Positions 54,458 through 64,000 of a stretch of 64,000 nucleotides of DNA are shown here, piece after piece. Every line of letters begins with the position of its first letter. Position 1 is the stretch's first letter. The notes below the pieces were generated by a model. It was not told where the DNA came from and searched no databases. It saw only the letters and a list, made by a program, of their open reading frames with translations. Source of the DNA: Porphyromonadaceae bacterium UBA7141 (lineage in GTDB: Bacteria > Bacteroidota > Bacteroidia > Bacteroidales > Muribaculaceae). The stretch covers positions 1 to 64,000 of the forward strand of contig DKWX01000050.1 in the NCBI GenBank assembly GCA_002491945.1, written 5' to 3'. Both the position numbers and the translations under genes were made by a program.

Positions 54458-54809
54458 TTCTGATGTCTGTTAGTTATGGGTTATTGATTGTACTCGCAAT
54501 GACTCGCCGGCGGCAAGATGCACTTGCTTATGCCTGCGAATGCCAATAACTTACAGACTTGCTGCGCGCCCGTACGCTCAGTGTCCGTACGGGGCAGACG
54601 CTCGTATCATGTATTGCAGATACGTCGGTATATGGATACGCGCATATGCATGCGTGCCCATGCATAACGGATATACATGAGTACACATACACACATACCT
54701 CAATCACGCGTGGGAGTGGCGGATGGTGTGCCTCGTGCCCCATATTCCCGCGCGCATCGTGATGCGCCACAACAGTTGCCTCTACTATGTGCTCTGTAAG
54801 TTTTGGCAA

Positions 54810-55119
54810 TGTCGCAGGTAGGTCTTCTGGCTTATCTTCTTTCAATCCGTCACCCTTCCCGGAGAACTAAGAGACGTTCCCGTCAGCTTAAGCGCAGTGT
54901 GCGTTTGTGCGTCTGGGCGGGGGGTCTCCCGTGGTGCCAGTGGGTTCTGTATCTTTTCACCGATTCCTTGCGTAAATGTGGGGATTGGCCTGAATGGATA
55001 CAGAATGCCGGATTTACTCAAGCGAAGAATTACAGCAGCGAGTCTGCGCGGGAATCATCACCCGACTTCCCTGCCGGCCTCTCCAGGCCGACGGTGTGGA
55101 AACACACCCTCCTGCAACA
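54810..55119 (-). ncRNA. Cobalamin riboswitch
   Basis: On the minus strand the core reads GGGAAGTCGGGTGATGATTC, CCGCGCAGACTCGCTGCTGT, later CCACTGG and GGGAAGGGTGACGG, and ends with the B12 box AAGCCAGAAGACCTACCTGC (about 54814-54833). The closing stem P1 is TGTTGCAGG (55119-55111) paired with CCTGCGACA (54818-54810), nine pairs with one wobble. The aptamer spans about 310 bases because of long peripheral arms. It lies downstream of its own promoter and leads into the secreted protein gene, whose start is 350 bases further on. Confidence 0.92.
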
Positions 55120-55235
55120 TGTATTTTTCTTCTTTCCGTCGTGCCGTCGCTCCCACATCAGCGAGAGTCAGCCGGCTGACGGCTCTCCCTTCAGTCTGCG
55201 GCAGACCATTCACAGGTCATTGACTGACGGGGCTG

Positions 55236-55266
55236 CAAAGTTAACACAATATTTTAATATTCCAAA
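55236..55266 (-). promoter_or_regulatory. Promoter of the riboswitch transcript
   Basis: On the minus strand TTTG (55266-55263), a 19-base spacer and TAACTTTG (55243-55236), the best match to the Bacteroidota consensus in the window. Transcription would begin near 55229. A strong hairpin built on TCAGCCGGCTGA (about 55163-55188) lies between it and the aptamer. Confidence 0.85.
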
Positions 55267-55321
55267 AACTATAGTGTAACTCTCTCTGATTGCGTCTCTG
55301 CCAGGGTGCAGATGTGAGACG

Positions 55322-55359
55322 ATGAAAAAAGCCCGAGTCATAGGGTATGAACTCGGGCT
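55322..55359 (-). terminator. Rho-independent terminator after guaA
   Basis: On the minus strand AGCCCGAGT pairs with ACTCGGGCT, followed by TTTTTTC. It lies about 150 bases past the guaA stop and ends the purine transcript. Confidence 0.85.
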
Positions 55360-55507
55360 GGTAAGAAGGCGTTTTTTATAATTCAAGGGGTTGGCTTTTT
55401 TAAAGAAGCCAGAAAATTGCCATCTTATGTCTTTATAACAGCGGGACCCTGAAAAAGGTTTATTCCTGATTCCTGATTCCTTGCTTCTAATTCCAAAGCG
55501 GGGGGGA

Positions 55508-57034
55508 TTATTCCCACTCGATTGTTGCCGGCGGCTTCGATGAGATGTCATAGACTACGCGGTTGATGCCGCGCACCTTATTGATGATTTCGTTGCTGAC
55601 CTTGGCAAGGAATTCGTAAGGGAGGTGTACCCAGTCGGCCGTCATGCCGTCTGTGCTGACCACGGCACGGAGTGCGCAGCAGCGTTCGTAAGTGCGTTCA
55701 TCGCCCATCACGCCCACACTCTGCACCGGGAGAAGCATCACTCCGGCTTGCCATACCTTGTCGTAAAGGCCGGCCTCACGCAGATTGTCGATAAAAATCT
55801 TGTCGGCCTGTTGCAGCACTGCCACTTTCTCGGCAGTCACTTCGCCAAGGATACGTATGCCAAGTCCGGGACCCGGGAACGGATGGCGGCCAAGCAGAGC
55901 CGGATCGATGCCGAGCGCCTTGCCCACGCGGCGCACCTCATCCTTGAAGAGCAGACGCAGAGGCTCGACGATACTCAGATGCATCTTCTCAGGCAGTCCT
56001 CCTACGTTGTGGTGCGACTTGATGGTGGCCGACGGCCCCTTGACCGACACACTCTCGATTACATCGGGATATATAGTGCCTTGGGCGAGCCATTTTGCTC
56101 CTTCGAATTTCTGGGCTTCCTCATTGAATACCTCTACGAAATCGCGTCCTATCACCTTGCGCTTCTGCTCCGGGTCGGTCACGCCTGCCAGGTCGGCATA
56201 GAAACGCGCGGAGGCATCGATGCCGAGAACGTTCAGTCCCATTCCCTTATACTGGGCCAACACGTCGTCAAATTCGTTGGCACGGAGCAGACCGTTGTTG
56301 ACGAAGATACACTGCAGGTTATGGCCGATGGCCTTGTTGAGCAGCACTGCGGCCACAGTTGAGTCGACTCCACCCGAGAGGCCCAGTATCACCTTGTCGT
56401 CGCCCAGCTTTTCTTTGAGTTCGGCTACTGTGGAATCAATAAAGGAGGCCGGGCTCCAGGTGCCTGGGCATCCGCAGATATCCATCACAAAGTTGGAGAG
56501 CAGCCGCGGGCCATCAGTAGAATGGAACACTTCCGGGTGGAACTGTATGCCCCAGGTCATCTCGCCGGCGATATGATATGCGGCCACCCGCACATTATCG
56601 GTCGATCCGATAATCTCATACTCTGCGGGAGTCGAGGTAATGGTGTCGCCATGCGACATCCAAACCTGTGTAGGAGAGGGGAGGCCTTTCATCAGCGGGT
56701 CTTCCGGAGCAACGACAGTAAGCATGGCGCGTCCATATTCCCGGCTCGGAGCGCCCTCCACCTCGCCGCCGCCGAGCAGGGCGAGAAGCTGTGCACCATA
56801 GCATACTCCAAGCAGAGGGAGCTTGCCACGTATCTGACTGAGGTCGGGGCGCGGAGAATCGGCGTCGCGCACCGACGACGGACTGCCGGAAAGTATCACA
56901 CCCTTCACATCGGCGTCAATGGACGGAACCTTGTTGAACGGGTGTATCTCGCAATACACATTAAGCTCGCGCACACGGCGTGCGATAAGCTGAGTGTACT
57001 GTGATCCGAAGTCCAGTATCAATATTTTTTCCAT
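55508..57034 (-). CDS. guaA: GMP synthase (glutamine-hydrolysing)
   Basis: A 508-residue enzyme that aminates XMP to GMP. The N-terminal class I glutaminase has Cys78 (GVCYGAQL), His166 and Glu168 (FHPEVF). The ATP-pyrophosphatase domain has SGGVDS (220-225). The C-terminal dimerisation domain ends in the family's PPATIEWE. It is the last gene of the minus-strand purine cluster, 79 bases after guaB. Confidence 0.96.
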   Translation of the reverse strand: MEKILILDFGSQYTQLIARRVRELNVYCEIHPFNKVPSIDADVKGVILSGSPSSVRDADSPRPDLSQIRGKLPLLGVCYGAQLLALLGGGEVEGAPSREYGRAMLTVVAPEDPLMKGLPSPTQVWMSHGDTITSTPAEYEIIGSTDNVRVAAYHIAGEMTWGIQFHPEVFHSTDGPRLLSNFVMDICGCPGTWSPASFIDSTVAELKEKLGDDKVILGLSGGVDSTVAAVLLNKAIGHNLQCIFVNNGLLRANEFDDVLAQYKGMGLNVLGIDASARFYADLAGVTDPEQKRKVIGRDFVEVFNEEAQKFEGAKWLAQGTIYPDVIESVSVKGPSATIKSHHNVGGLPEKMHLSIVEPLRLLFKDEVRRVGKALGIDPALLGRHPFPGPGLGIRILGEVTAEKVAVLQQADKIFIDNLREAGLYDKVWQAGVMLLPVQSVGVMGDERTYERCCALRAVVSTDGMTADWVHLPYEFLAKVSNEIINKVRGINRVVYDISSKPPATIEWE

Positions 57035-57048
57035 ATATAAGTTATGTA

Positions 57049-57100
57049 GCGCCTCCCTCCGGAAGGTGAACGGTCCGTTCCCCTCCCGGAGGGCCGGCGC
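57049..57100. other. Hairpin between guaB and guaA
   Basis: GCGCC-tc-CCTCCGG pairs with CCGGAGG-gcc-GGCGC, with further pairing inside (GAACGG with CCGTTC). No T-run follows on the minus strand. It is probably an mRNA-processing or stability element rather than a full terminator. Confidence 0.6.
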
Positions 57101-57113
57101 TGTTGGGATTTAA

Positions 57114-58598
<1,485 letters not shown>

Positions 58599-58603
58599 TC
58601 AGA

Positions 58604-59896
58604 TTAGAAATTCTTAAGTTTCTCGGAGATGGTGATGGTCTGTGTGCGGTCAGGGCCTACGGAAATTATGCCCACCGGTATGCCGGTGAGTTCTTCAATC
58701 TTGCGCACATAGGCCTTGGCCGCATCCGGGAGTTGGTCAAAGCTCTTCATGCCGCTCAGATCTTCTTTCCATCCTTCCATCTCAATGAGCACCGGGCGGC
58801 AACGCGCCAGCTTGTTGATGGTGGAGGGTGGAGCCTGAAGTATTTTCCCATCGCACTCATATCCGGTGCAGATCATCACTTTATCGAGCCCCGAAAGCAC
58901 ATCGAAGAGCATGAGAGCCCAGTTGTCGATGCCTGCCAGCATACCGGTGTAGCGTGCCACGACGGCATCAAACCATCCCACACGTCGCGGACGTCCGGTG
59001 ACAGTGCCGTACTCATGGCCGCGCTCGCGGATTTCATGTGCGCGCTCATCGAATAGCTCCGTCGGGAACGGGCCTTCGCCGACACGGGTGCAATAAGCCT
59101 TAGCCACACCCAGCACATTGTCGATCCACTTCGGAGCCACACCTGCGCCTACCGGTACGCCCGAAGCCGAGGGGCTTGAAGAGGTGACGAAAGGATACGT
59201 GCCGTGGTCGCAACAGAGCATCATGCCCTGAGCGCCCTCGAAGAGGATTTTGCGGTCGGAGTGGATTGCTTCATTAATGAGCGCCGATGTATCGGTGATC
59301 ATGTGGCCGATTTTACCGGCCAGTTCCATATAGCGGTCGTAGACCTGCCGGAAGTCATATTCCTTTAGGCCGAGCATGCGCAGTTCCAGATTTTTCACCT
59401 CAAGAGCGGCCTTTAGGCGCTCGGCGAAGTACTCTGGTTCAAGCAGGTCGCCGATGCGCAGACCTGTGCGAGCGTACTTGTCGCTGTATGTCGGGCCGAT
59501 ACCCTTCTTGGTGGTGCCGATTTTCGATCCTCCCTTCTGGGCCTCATATGCCCCGTCGAGGTCGCCGTGCCATGGCATCACCATAGCGGCGCGGTCGGAG
59601 ATGAAGAGCTGATAGTCGGTGATGCCACGGTCGTGCAGCTTCTGCAGCTCGGCCACCACCGATTCGGGATTCACCACCATGCCGTTGCCCATCACATTGA
59701 CAGTGCGGGGATTGAACACTCCCGACGGAATGCTCTGCAGCGAATACTTGTTGCCGTCGAAGGCCACTGTGTGGCCGGCGTTGTTGCCCCCTTGGTAGCG
59801 CACCACCATATCGGCGCGGCAAGCGAAATAATCGGTGATTTTACCCTTGCCCTCGTCGCCCCACTGGGAGCCGATCACAACTAAACGTTCTGACAT
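58604..59896 (-). CDS. purA: Adenylosuccinate synthase
   Basis: A 430-residue GTP-dependent ligase that joins IMP and aspartate. The N-terminal GSQWGDEGKGKITD loop, GNNAGHTV, IGPTYSDK and the GTP site in the C-terminal part (LMLFDVLSGLDKV) are all in place. Normal length. The intergenic stretch to purB upstream contains a strong hairpin. Confidence 0.96.
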   Translation of the reverse strand: MSERLVVIGSQWGDEGKGKITDYFACRADMVVRYQGGNNAGHTVAFDGNKYSLQSIPSGVFNPRTVNVMGNGMVVNPESVVAELQKLHDRGITDYQLFISDRAAMVMPWHGDLDGAYEAQKGGSKIGTTKKGIGPTYSDKYARTGLRIGDLLEPEYFAERLKAALEVKNLELRMLGLKEYDFRQVYDRYMELAGKIGHMITDTSALINEAIHSDRKILFEGAQGMMLCCDHGTYPFVTSSSPSASGVPVGAGVAPKWIDNVLGVAKAYCTRVGEGPFPTELFDERAHEIRERGHEYGTVTGRPRRVGWFDAVVARYTGMLAGIDNWALMLFDVLSGLDKVMICTGYECDGKILQAPPSTINKLARCRPVLIEMEGWKEDLSGMKSFDQLPDAAKAYVRKIEELTGIPVGIISVGPDRTQTITISEKLKNF

Positions 59897-59946
59897 TGCT
59901 TATAGATGTCTTATGATGTATTATCGTTATTCTGTTATATATGCCG

Positions 59947-59985
59947 TCGCCACTCTTCCTCCAAACAGAGGAAGGGGTGTGGCGT
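59947..59985. other. Hairpin between purB and purA
   Basis: CGTCGCCAC-tc-TTCCTC pairs with GAGGAA-ggggt-GTGGCGTGACG around CAAACA. No T-run follows on the minus strand. Confidence 0.6.
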
Positions 59986-60022
59986 GACGGCTGTGCCATT
60001 GTCTGCGGCGCGCGGCTGTCGG

Positions 60023-61315
60023 TCAGATGCCGTTGCGCTCGTATATGAAGTCTACATTCTTCATGTAATACTCCAGAGTGAAGCAGGCAGCCAGTTCGTC
60101 GGGAGTAAGCATTGAGCTTACCACCGAATCCTGTGCCAGGAGGTCCTGATAAGCCGCACCCTCGGCCATGGCGCGCATTGCGATGGGCTGCACGGTGTCG
60201 TAGGCCTTCTCGCGCACGAATCCCTTGTCGATAAGGGCGTTCATCACGCGCTGGGCGAAAATCACACCATTGGTCATATAGATATTTTGCTTCATGCGGT
60301 CTTCGAATACCACAAGATTCTCAAGGATGCCCATCATGCGGTTGAGCATATAGTCGAGCAGGATTGTGGCATCGGGCATGAGGATGCGTTCGGTGGAGGA
60401 GTGCGAGATGTCGCGCTCATGCCAGAGTGCTACGTTGTCGTAGGTCGTCATCATGTAGCCGCGCAGCACGCGGGCGCATCCGCAGATGTTCTCGCTGCTG
60501 ATCGGATTGCGCTTGTGAGGCATGGCGCTCGAACCCTTCTGACCTTTGCCGAAAGATTCCTCCACTTCATGCACCTCAGTGCGTTGCAGATTGCGCACTT
60601 CCATAGCCATTTGTTCGAGCGTCGCGCCAATCAGGGCCAAAGTGGCCATATAGCAGGCGTGGCGGTCGCGCTGTATCACCTGGGTCGACACCTTGGCCGA
60701 ATCGATGCCGAGATGCTCGCACACATAATCCTGAACGAACGGAGGAATATTGGCGAAATTGCCCACGGCACCGCTGATTTTGCCTACCTCCACACCTTTC
60801 GAGGCCTCGCGGAAGCGCTTGATGTTGCGCTGCATCTCCTCATGCCAGAGCACCCATTTCAGACCAAACGAGGTGATATCGGCGTGAATGCCGTGTGTGC
60901 GTCCGATGCAGGGAGTGTATTTGAAGCGGCGGGCCTGCCGGCGCAGCATTTCGGCAAAGCGCTCCAGATCGTCGGCGATAATTTCATCAGCCTGCTTGAA
61001 GAGGTAGCCGTTGGCAGTGTCGACCACATCGGTACTTGTCAGACCGTAGTGCACCCACTTGCGCTCCTCGCCCAGCGATTCGCTGACGGCGCGGGTGAAG
61101 GCCACGATGTCATGGCGTGTCTGAAGCTCGATTTCCTTGATGCGGTCGATGTCGAACGACGCATTGGCATTCAGTTTCTCGATATCTTCGGCGGGTACCA
61201 CACCCAGCTCCTTCCATGCCTCGGCGGCAAGGAGCTCAACTTTGAGATATGCGCGGAATTTGTTTTCTTCGGTCCAGACGTCGCGCATCACGTCTCTGCC
61301 ATATCTTTCTATCAT
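60023..61315 (-). CDS. purB: Adenylosuccinate lyase
   Basis: A 430-residue fumarase-superfamily lyase that acts twice in purine synthesis (SAICAR to AICAR, adenylosuccinate to AMP). The superfamily signature GSSAMPHKRNP is clear, with the catalytic Ser in its loop. The His-containing RTHGIHAD and HYGLTSTDVVD segments are also present. Length is as in the short (B. subtilis-like) class. Confidence 0.95.
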   Translation of the reverse strand: MIERYGRDVMRDVWTEENKFRAYLKVELLAAEAWKELGVVPAEDIEKLNANASFDIDRIKEIELQTRHDIVAFTRAVSESLGEERKWVHYGLTSTDVVDTANGYLFKQADEIIADDLERFAEMLRRQARRFKYTPCIGRTHGIHADITSFGLKWVLWHEEMQRNIKRFREASKGVEVGKISGAVGNFANIPPFVQDYVCEHLGIDSAKVSTQVIQRDRHACYMATLALIGATLEQMAMEVRNLQRTEVHEVEESFGKGQKGSSAMPHKRNPISSENICGCARVLRGYMMTTYDNVALWHERDISHSSTERILMPDATILLDYMLNRMMGILENLVVFEDRMKQNIYMTNGVIFAQRVMNALIDKGFVREKAYDTVQPIAMRAMAEGAAYQDLLAQDSVVSSMLTPDELAACFTLEYYMKNVDFIYERNGI

Positions 61316-61358
61316 CTTGTCGGTATATATTATTCTAAAAAAGAGGTTGTTGTCGCAT

Positions 61359-61424
61359 CCTCCGCCCCCACCGGCATATCAGCGGCACTGCGGGCCGGCA
61401 TCCGGAGCAGAGAGGTGGCGGAGG
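61359..61424. other. Hairpin between folD and purB
   Basis: CCTCCGCC-c-CCACC pairs with GGT-GGCGGAGG over a loop of about 40 bases that itself contains complementary GC blocks. No T-run follows on the minus strand. Confidence 0.5.
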
Positions 61425-61434
61425 CTTAGCGGCT

Positions 61435-62286
61435 TTACCATTGCATCTTGCGTGTGTAGCAGTCGAGCGTGTTCTCCATCAGACAGGCGATTGTCATAGG
61501 GCCCACGCCACCCGGCACCGGAGTGATTACCGAAGCCTTAGGCTCCACGCTGTCGAAATCCACGTCTCCGGAGAGTTTGCCGGTCTCCGGATCATGTGAG
61601 ATTCCCACATCAATCACAGCCACGCCATCTTTTACCATATCGGCCGTAATCAGTTTAGGCACCCCGATTGCCACCACCAGAATATCGGCGGTGCGGGTTA
61701 TATCGCCCAGATTACGGGTGTGGCTGTGAGCGATGGTGACAGTGGCGTTGCGGTCGAGCAGGAGTTTCGCTACGGGGAACCCAACGATATTGCTTCGTCC
61801 GATCACTACTGCATGGTGTCCGGCGATTTCCACACCGGCCTTGTCGAGCATCTTGATTATCCCCTTCGGAGTGCAGGCGCGGATGCCCGGCAGTTTATGC
61901 CAAAGCGCGTCAACATTATGCGAGTGAAACCCATCGACATCCTTTTCCGGGTCGATGGCCTCGATCACACGGTGCTTGCGGATATGCTTCGGCAGAGGGA
62001 GCTGCACCAGAATGCCGTCGATTCCCACATCGGCATTGAGTTCATGGATTTTATCAATCAGCTCCTGCTCGGTGATTTCAGCCGGCAGTAGGAGTTCGGT
62101 ATGCTGGAATCCCACTTCGGCGGCCGCCTTCCCCTTGCTGCGCACATAAGTGCGGCTTGAGGGGTCGTCGCCCACCAGAATCACGCAGAGATGAGGCTCG
62201 CGGCCATACTCCACCTTATAGCTTGCCACCTTGCGGGCAATATTCTCCTTAACCTCGCGGGCCAGATCTTTTCCGCTTATAATCAT
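61435..62286 (-). CDS. folD: Bifunctional methylene-THF dehydrogenase/methenyl-THF cyclohydrolase
   Basis: A 283-residue folate enzyme that supplies 10-formyl-THF for purine ring synthesis, which explains its place among pur genes. Catalytic Tyr and Lys lie in SRTYVRSKGKAA, substrate binding in VDGFHSHNVD, and the NADP site in VVIGRSNIVGFPVA. ATG 62286 (MIISGKDLA) is the family start. The frame is open to 62355, but that part is not conserved. Confidence 0.94.
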   Translation of the reverse strand: MIISGKDLAREVKENIARKVASYKVEYGREPHLCVILVGDDPSSRTYVRSKGKAAAEVGFQHTELLLPAEITEQELIDKIHELNADVGIDGILVQLPLPKHIRKHRVIEAIDPEKDVDGFHSHNVDALWHKLPGIRACTPKGIIKMLDKAGVEIAGHHAVVIGRSNIVGFPVAKLLLDRNATVTIAHSHTRNLGDITRTADILVVAIGVPKLITADMVKDGVAVIDVGISHDPETGKLSGDVDFDSVEPKASVITPVPGGVGPMTIACLMENTLDCYTRKMQW

Positions 62287-62367
62287 TCTTGTTTTACCTG
62301 TAAGTCTTTTTTTGCCTTTGAAAAAATTCCGTTCCCCAAGGCTCTTCATGTGCAAGAGACCGGAGAC

Positions 62368-63645
62368 TCAGAGAGCCTGATGGCCGATATCTGTGCGGTG
62401 GAACAGCGAAGGGCATCCGATGTGTGTCACATCGCGCAGAGCGGCCGCATTGGCCTCGGCCACAGAGTCGCCTTCTCCCACAACCATCAGCACGCGGCCT
62501 CCGGCAGTCACGGTGTGTCCATCGGCATCGATGGCCGTACCCATATGGTATACGCGTCCTTCCGTGCGGTCGAGGCCCTCGATTACGGCACCCTTCGCGT
62601 ACGCTCCGGGATATCCGTCGGAAGCCATCACCACGCCAAGGCAGGACTTGGGGCTCCATTGCAGTTCGCAGTCAGTGCCGTCGACTGCAGCCTCGAAGAG
62701 GTCAAGAATGTCGCTCTTCAGGCGCGGCAGCACTACCTCCGTCTCCGGATCGCCGAATCGGGCGTTGAACTCAATCACCTTCGGGCCGTCCTTCGTAAGA
62801 ATCAGACCTCCGTAGAGCACGCCGGTGAAAGGCACCCCTTCGCTCACCATAGCTTTTGCCACAGGGCGCAGGATGCGTTCAAGAGCTTCGTTTCGCACCT
62901 CATCGCTGATGAAGGGGACCGGGCTGTAGGCCCCCATGCCGCCGGTGTTAGGCCCCTTGTCGCCATCGTAGGCACGCTTGTGGTCCTGCGCCAGCTCGAG
63001 AGGATATACCTTCTCGCCCGACACCACGCACATAAACGAAAATTCCGGACCATCGAGGAATTCCTCCACAATCACCTTGCCTTTTCCGAACGCCGAATCG
63101 AGCAGCATATCGCGCAGAGCCTGCTCGGCCTCCTCATAGCTCATGGCCACAACCACCCCCTTCCCGGCGGCCAGGCCATCGTATTTGATTACTGCCGGCA
63201 GCGGACGGGCCTTGACGTATTCCCAGGCCGGCTCAAACTCGGTGAATACCTCGTAATAGCCTGTCGGCACGTCATACTTCACCATCAGCTGCTTGGCGAA
63301 TTCCTTGCTGCTCTCTATTCTGGCCGCAGCCTGTGTCGGGCCGAATATGCGGAACCCTTCCTTCTGGAAGGCATCCACAATCCCCACGGCCAGAGCCGCT
63401 TCGGGACCCACTACCGTGAAGTCCACTCCATTTTCTTTCGCGAATCCGAGGAGTCCTTCGACATCGGTGGGCCGGATGTCCACGCATTCAGCCTGGGCGG
63501 AGATTCCGGCGTTGCCGGGGGCGCAGAAAATCTTCCGCACCCTCGCCGACCGGGCCAGCGCATCGACGATGGCGTGGCAGCGTCCGCCGCTGCCTACCAC
63601 CATCACCGTCTGCTGTGTTATATTATTGTCGTTGTTGCTTTGCAT
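62368..63645 (-). CDS. purD: Phosphoribosylamine-glycine ligase (GAR synthetase)
   Basis: A 425-residue ATP-grasp enzyme, second step of purine synthesis. The N-terminal domain begins VMVVGSGGRCHAI. The ATP-grasp part includes PAVIKYDGLAAGKGVVVA, and the metal site is VIEFNARFGDPE. The sequence around the stop codon can form a hairpin (AGGCTCT/AGAGCCT, 62339-62378) that reaches into the folD leader. Confidence 0.95.
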   Translation of the reverse strand: MQSNNDNNITQQTVMVVGSGGRCHAIVDALARSARVRKIFCAPGNAGISAQAECVDIRPTDVEGLLGFAKENGVDFTVVGPEAALAVGIVDAFQKEGFRIFGPTQAAARIESSKEFAKQLMVKYDVPTGYYEVFTEFEPAWEYVKARPLPAVIKYDGLAAGKGVVVAMSYEEAEQALRDMLLDSAFGKGKVIVEEFLDGPEFSFMCVVSGEKVYPLELAQDHKRAYDGDKGPNTGGMGAYSPVPFISDEVRNEALERILRPVAKAMVSEGVPFTGVLYGGLILTKDGPKVIEFNARFGDPETEVVLPRLKSDILDLFEAAVDGTDCELQWSPKSCLGVVMASDGYPGAYAKGAVIEGLDRTEGRVYHMGTAIDADGHTVTAGGRVLMVVGEGDSVAEANAAALRDVTHIGCPSLFHRTDIGHQAL

Positions 63646-63663
63646 TGCTTTCTGTCAGGATTG

Positions 63664-63696
63664 ACCCTGTCGGCAGAATCCGCCGCCGGCAGGGGT
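63664..63696. other. Hairpin between purH and purD
   Basis: ACCCTGTCGGC (63664-63674) pairs with GCCGGCAGGGGT (63685-63696) with one wobble and one bulge. No T-run follows on the minus strand. Confidence 0.6.
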
Positions 63697-63724
63697 TGCA
63701 ATCATTGCTTACTGTGAGGCCGGA

Positions 63725-64000
63725 TTAATGCTTGAAGTGACGCATTCCGGTGAAGAGCATTGTTATCCCTTTCTCATTGGCCTTGCGGATGGCATCCTCA
63801 TCGCGGATGCTGCCTCCGGGCTGCACGATGGCAGTCACGCCGAAGCGTGAAGCCAGTTCCACAGTGTCATCGAAGGGGAGGAATCCGTCGGACGCCAGTA
63901 CAAGACCTTCCTTATGCCCGGCATCGCGAGCCTGGCGGAGAGCGATTTCAGCGGAGCCTACGCGGTTCATCTGTCCGGCGCCTACGCCGAGTGTCATGCC
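63725..64000 (-). CDS. purH: C-terminal end of AICAR transformylase/IMP cyclohydrolase (partial)
   Basis: The last 90-odd codons of a gene that continues past the window edge. [21 protein letters not shown], then [14 protein letters not shown] and a C-terminal FTGMRHFKH, are the conserved end of the PurH transformylase domain, which makes FAICAR from AICAR and 10-formyl-THF. It is the most upstream purine gene visible. The final Met in the window is internal, not a start. Confidence 0.93.
   Translation of the reverse strand, partial: GMTLGVGAGQMNRVGSAEIALRQARDAGHKEGLVLASDGFLPFDDTVELASRFGVTAIVQPGGSIRDEDAIRKANEKGITMLFTGMRHFKH

Noticed and set aside
55111..55230. Possible second riboswitch between the promoter and the B12 aptamer
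   Set aside because: Only a strong palindromic hairpin (TCAGCCGGCTGA) is seen. No second conserved ligand-binding core is recognisable.
54803..55279. Plus-strand open frame of 158 codons upstream of the B12-regulated gene
   Set aside because: It runs antisense through the cobalamin riboswitch, whose conserved core and paired stems explain the sequence better.
60287..61429. Plus-strand open frame of 380 codons opposite purB
   Set aside because: Antisense shadow of adenylosuccinate lyase, extending slightly past its start. No domain or regulatory support.
62191..63717. Plus-strand open frame of 508 codons opposite purD and folD
   Set aside because: It is antisense to two well-supported genes and its composition mirrors their codon bias. 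It shows no recognisable domain, and GC-rich third positions easily leave the opposite strand open.

Overview
The window reads as a chromosomal segment of a gut-type Bacteroidales bacterium, most like Muribaculaceae. The reasons are the gene content (BtuG-like DUF5074 protein, OstA-like and tandem parvulin genes, DUF5063, a class II ribonucleotide reductase, a 4-alpha-glucanotransferase carrying starch-binding domains), promoters of the Bacteroidota type (TTTG or TTG, about 18-21 bases, then TAnnTTTG), and the near absence of strong ribosome binding sites. The family assignment is inference. I found no rRNA, tRNA, CRISPR array, transposase or phage module.

Layout. 1-4.2 kb: repeat copies, an MFS transporter, a flavin reductase and a convergent phosphohexomutase. 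4.5-8.9 kb: yicC, gmk, nadD, a DUF5063 gene and an M18 aminopeptidase. 9.2-15.4 kb: protein quality control and recombination (tig, clpP, clpX, recQ). 15.6-24.3 kb: an envelope block of three SurA/parvulin-like proteins and an OstA-like protein, then mutL. 24.6-33.2 kb: cstA, a YccF protein, a decayed metal-binding (HMA) domain, malQ, the B12-dependent ribonucleotide reductase and a divergent nitroreductase. 33.3-41.2 kb: an MFS remnant beside an AraC regulator, a DMT exporter, a DUF1015 gene, fur, a GH24 lysozyme, a SpoU methyltransferase and an SDR. 41.3-48.9 kb: a pyrimidine cluster pyrC-pyrK-pyrD-pyrF // pyrE-pyrB-SDR. 49-54.5 kb: luxS, a histidine phosphatase and a 1117-residue secreted protein. 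55.5-64 kb, all on the minus strand: purH(end)-purD-folD-purB-purA-guaB-guaA.

Standout observations. (1) A clear cobalamin riboswitch with its own promoter (minus strand, 55266-54810) precedes a lone secreted protein made of five Ig-like repeats and a DUF5074/BtuG-like propeller. There is no btuB beside it, and its expression leader is unusually long. The B12-dependent nrdJ lies elsewhere in the window. (2) A dispersed non-coding repeat family (about 70-190 bp) has inverted ends close to AAGTAAGTGTTCAAATTTAA. It has at least seven copies and looks like a MITE. Its ends carry outward-facing TAAATTTG boxes that match the -7 promoter consensus. (3) PyrB is fused to the zinc domain of PyrI without the nucleotide-binding allosteric domain. 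The next gene is an SDR with an appended treble-clef zinc motif. (4) Strong hairpins without U-tracts sit at most junctions of the purine cluster and just upstream of clpP, luxS and pyrC.
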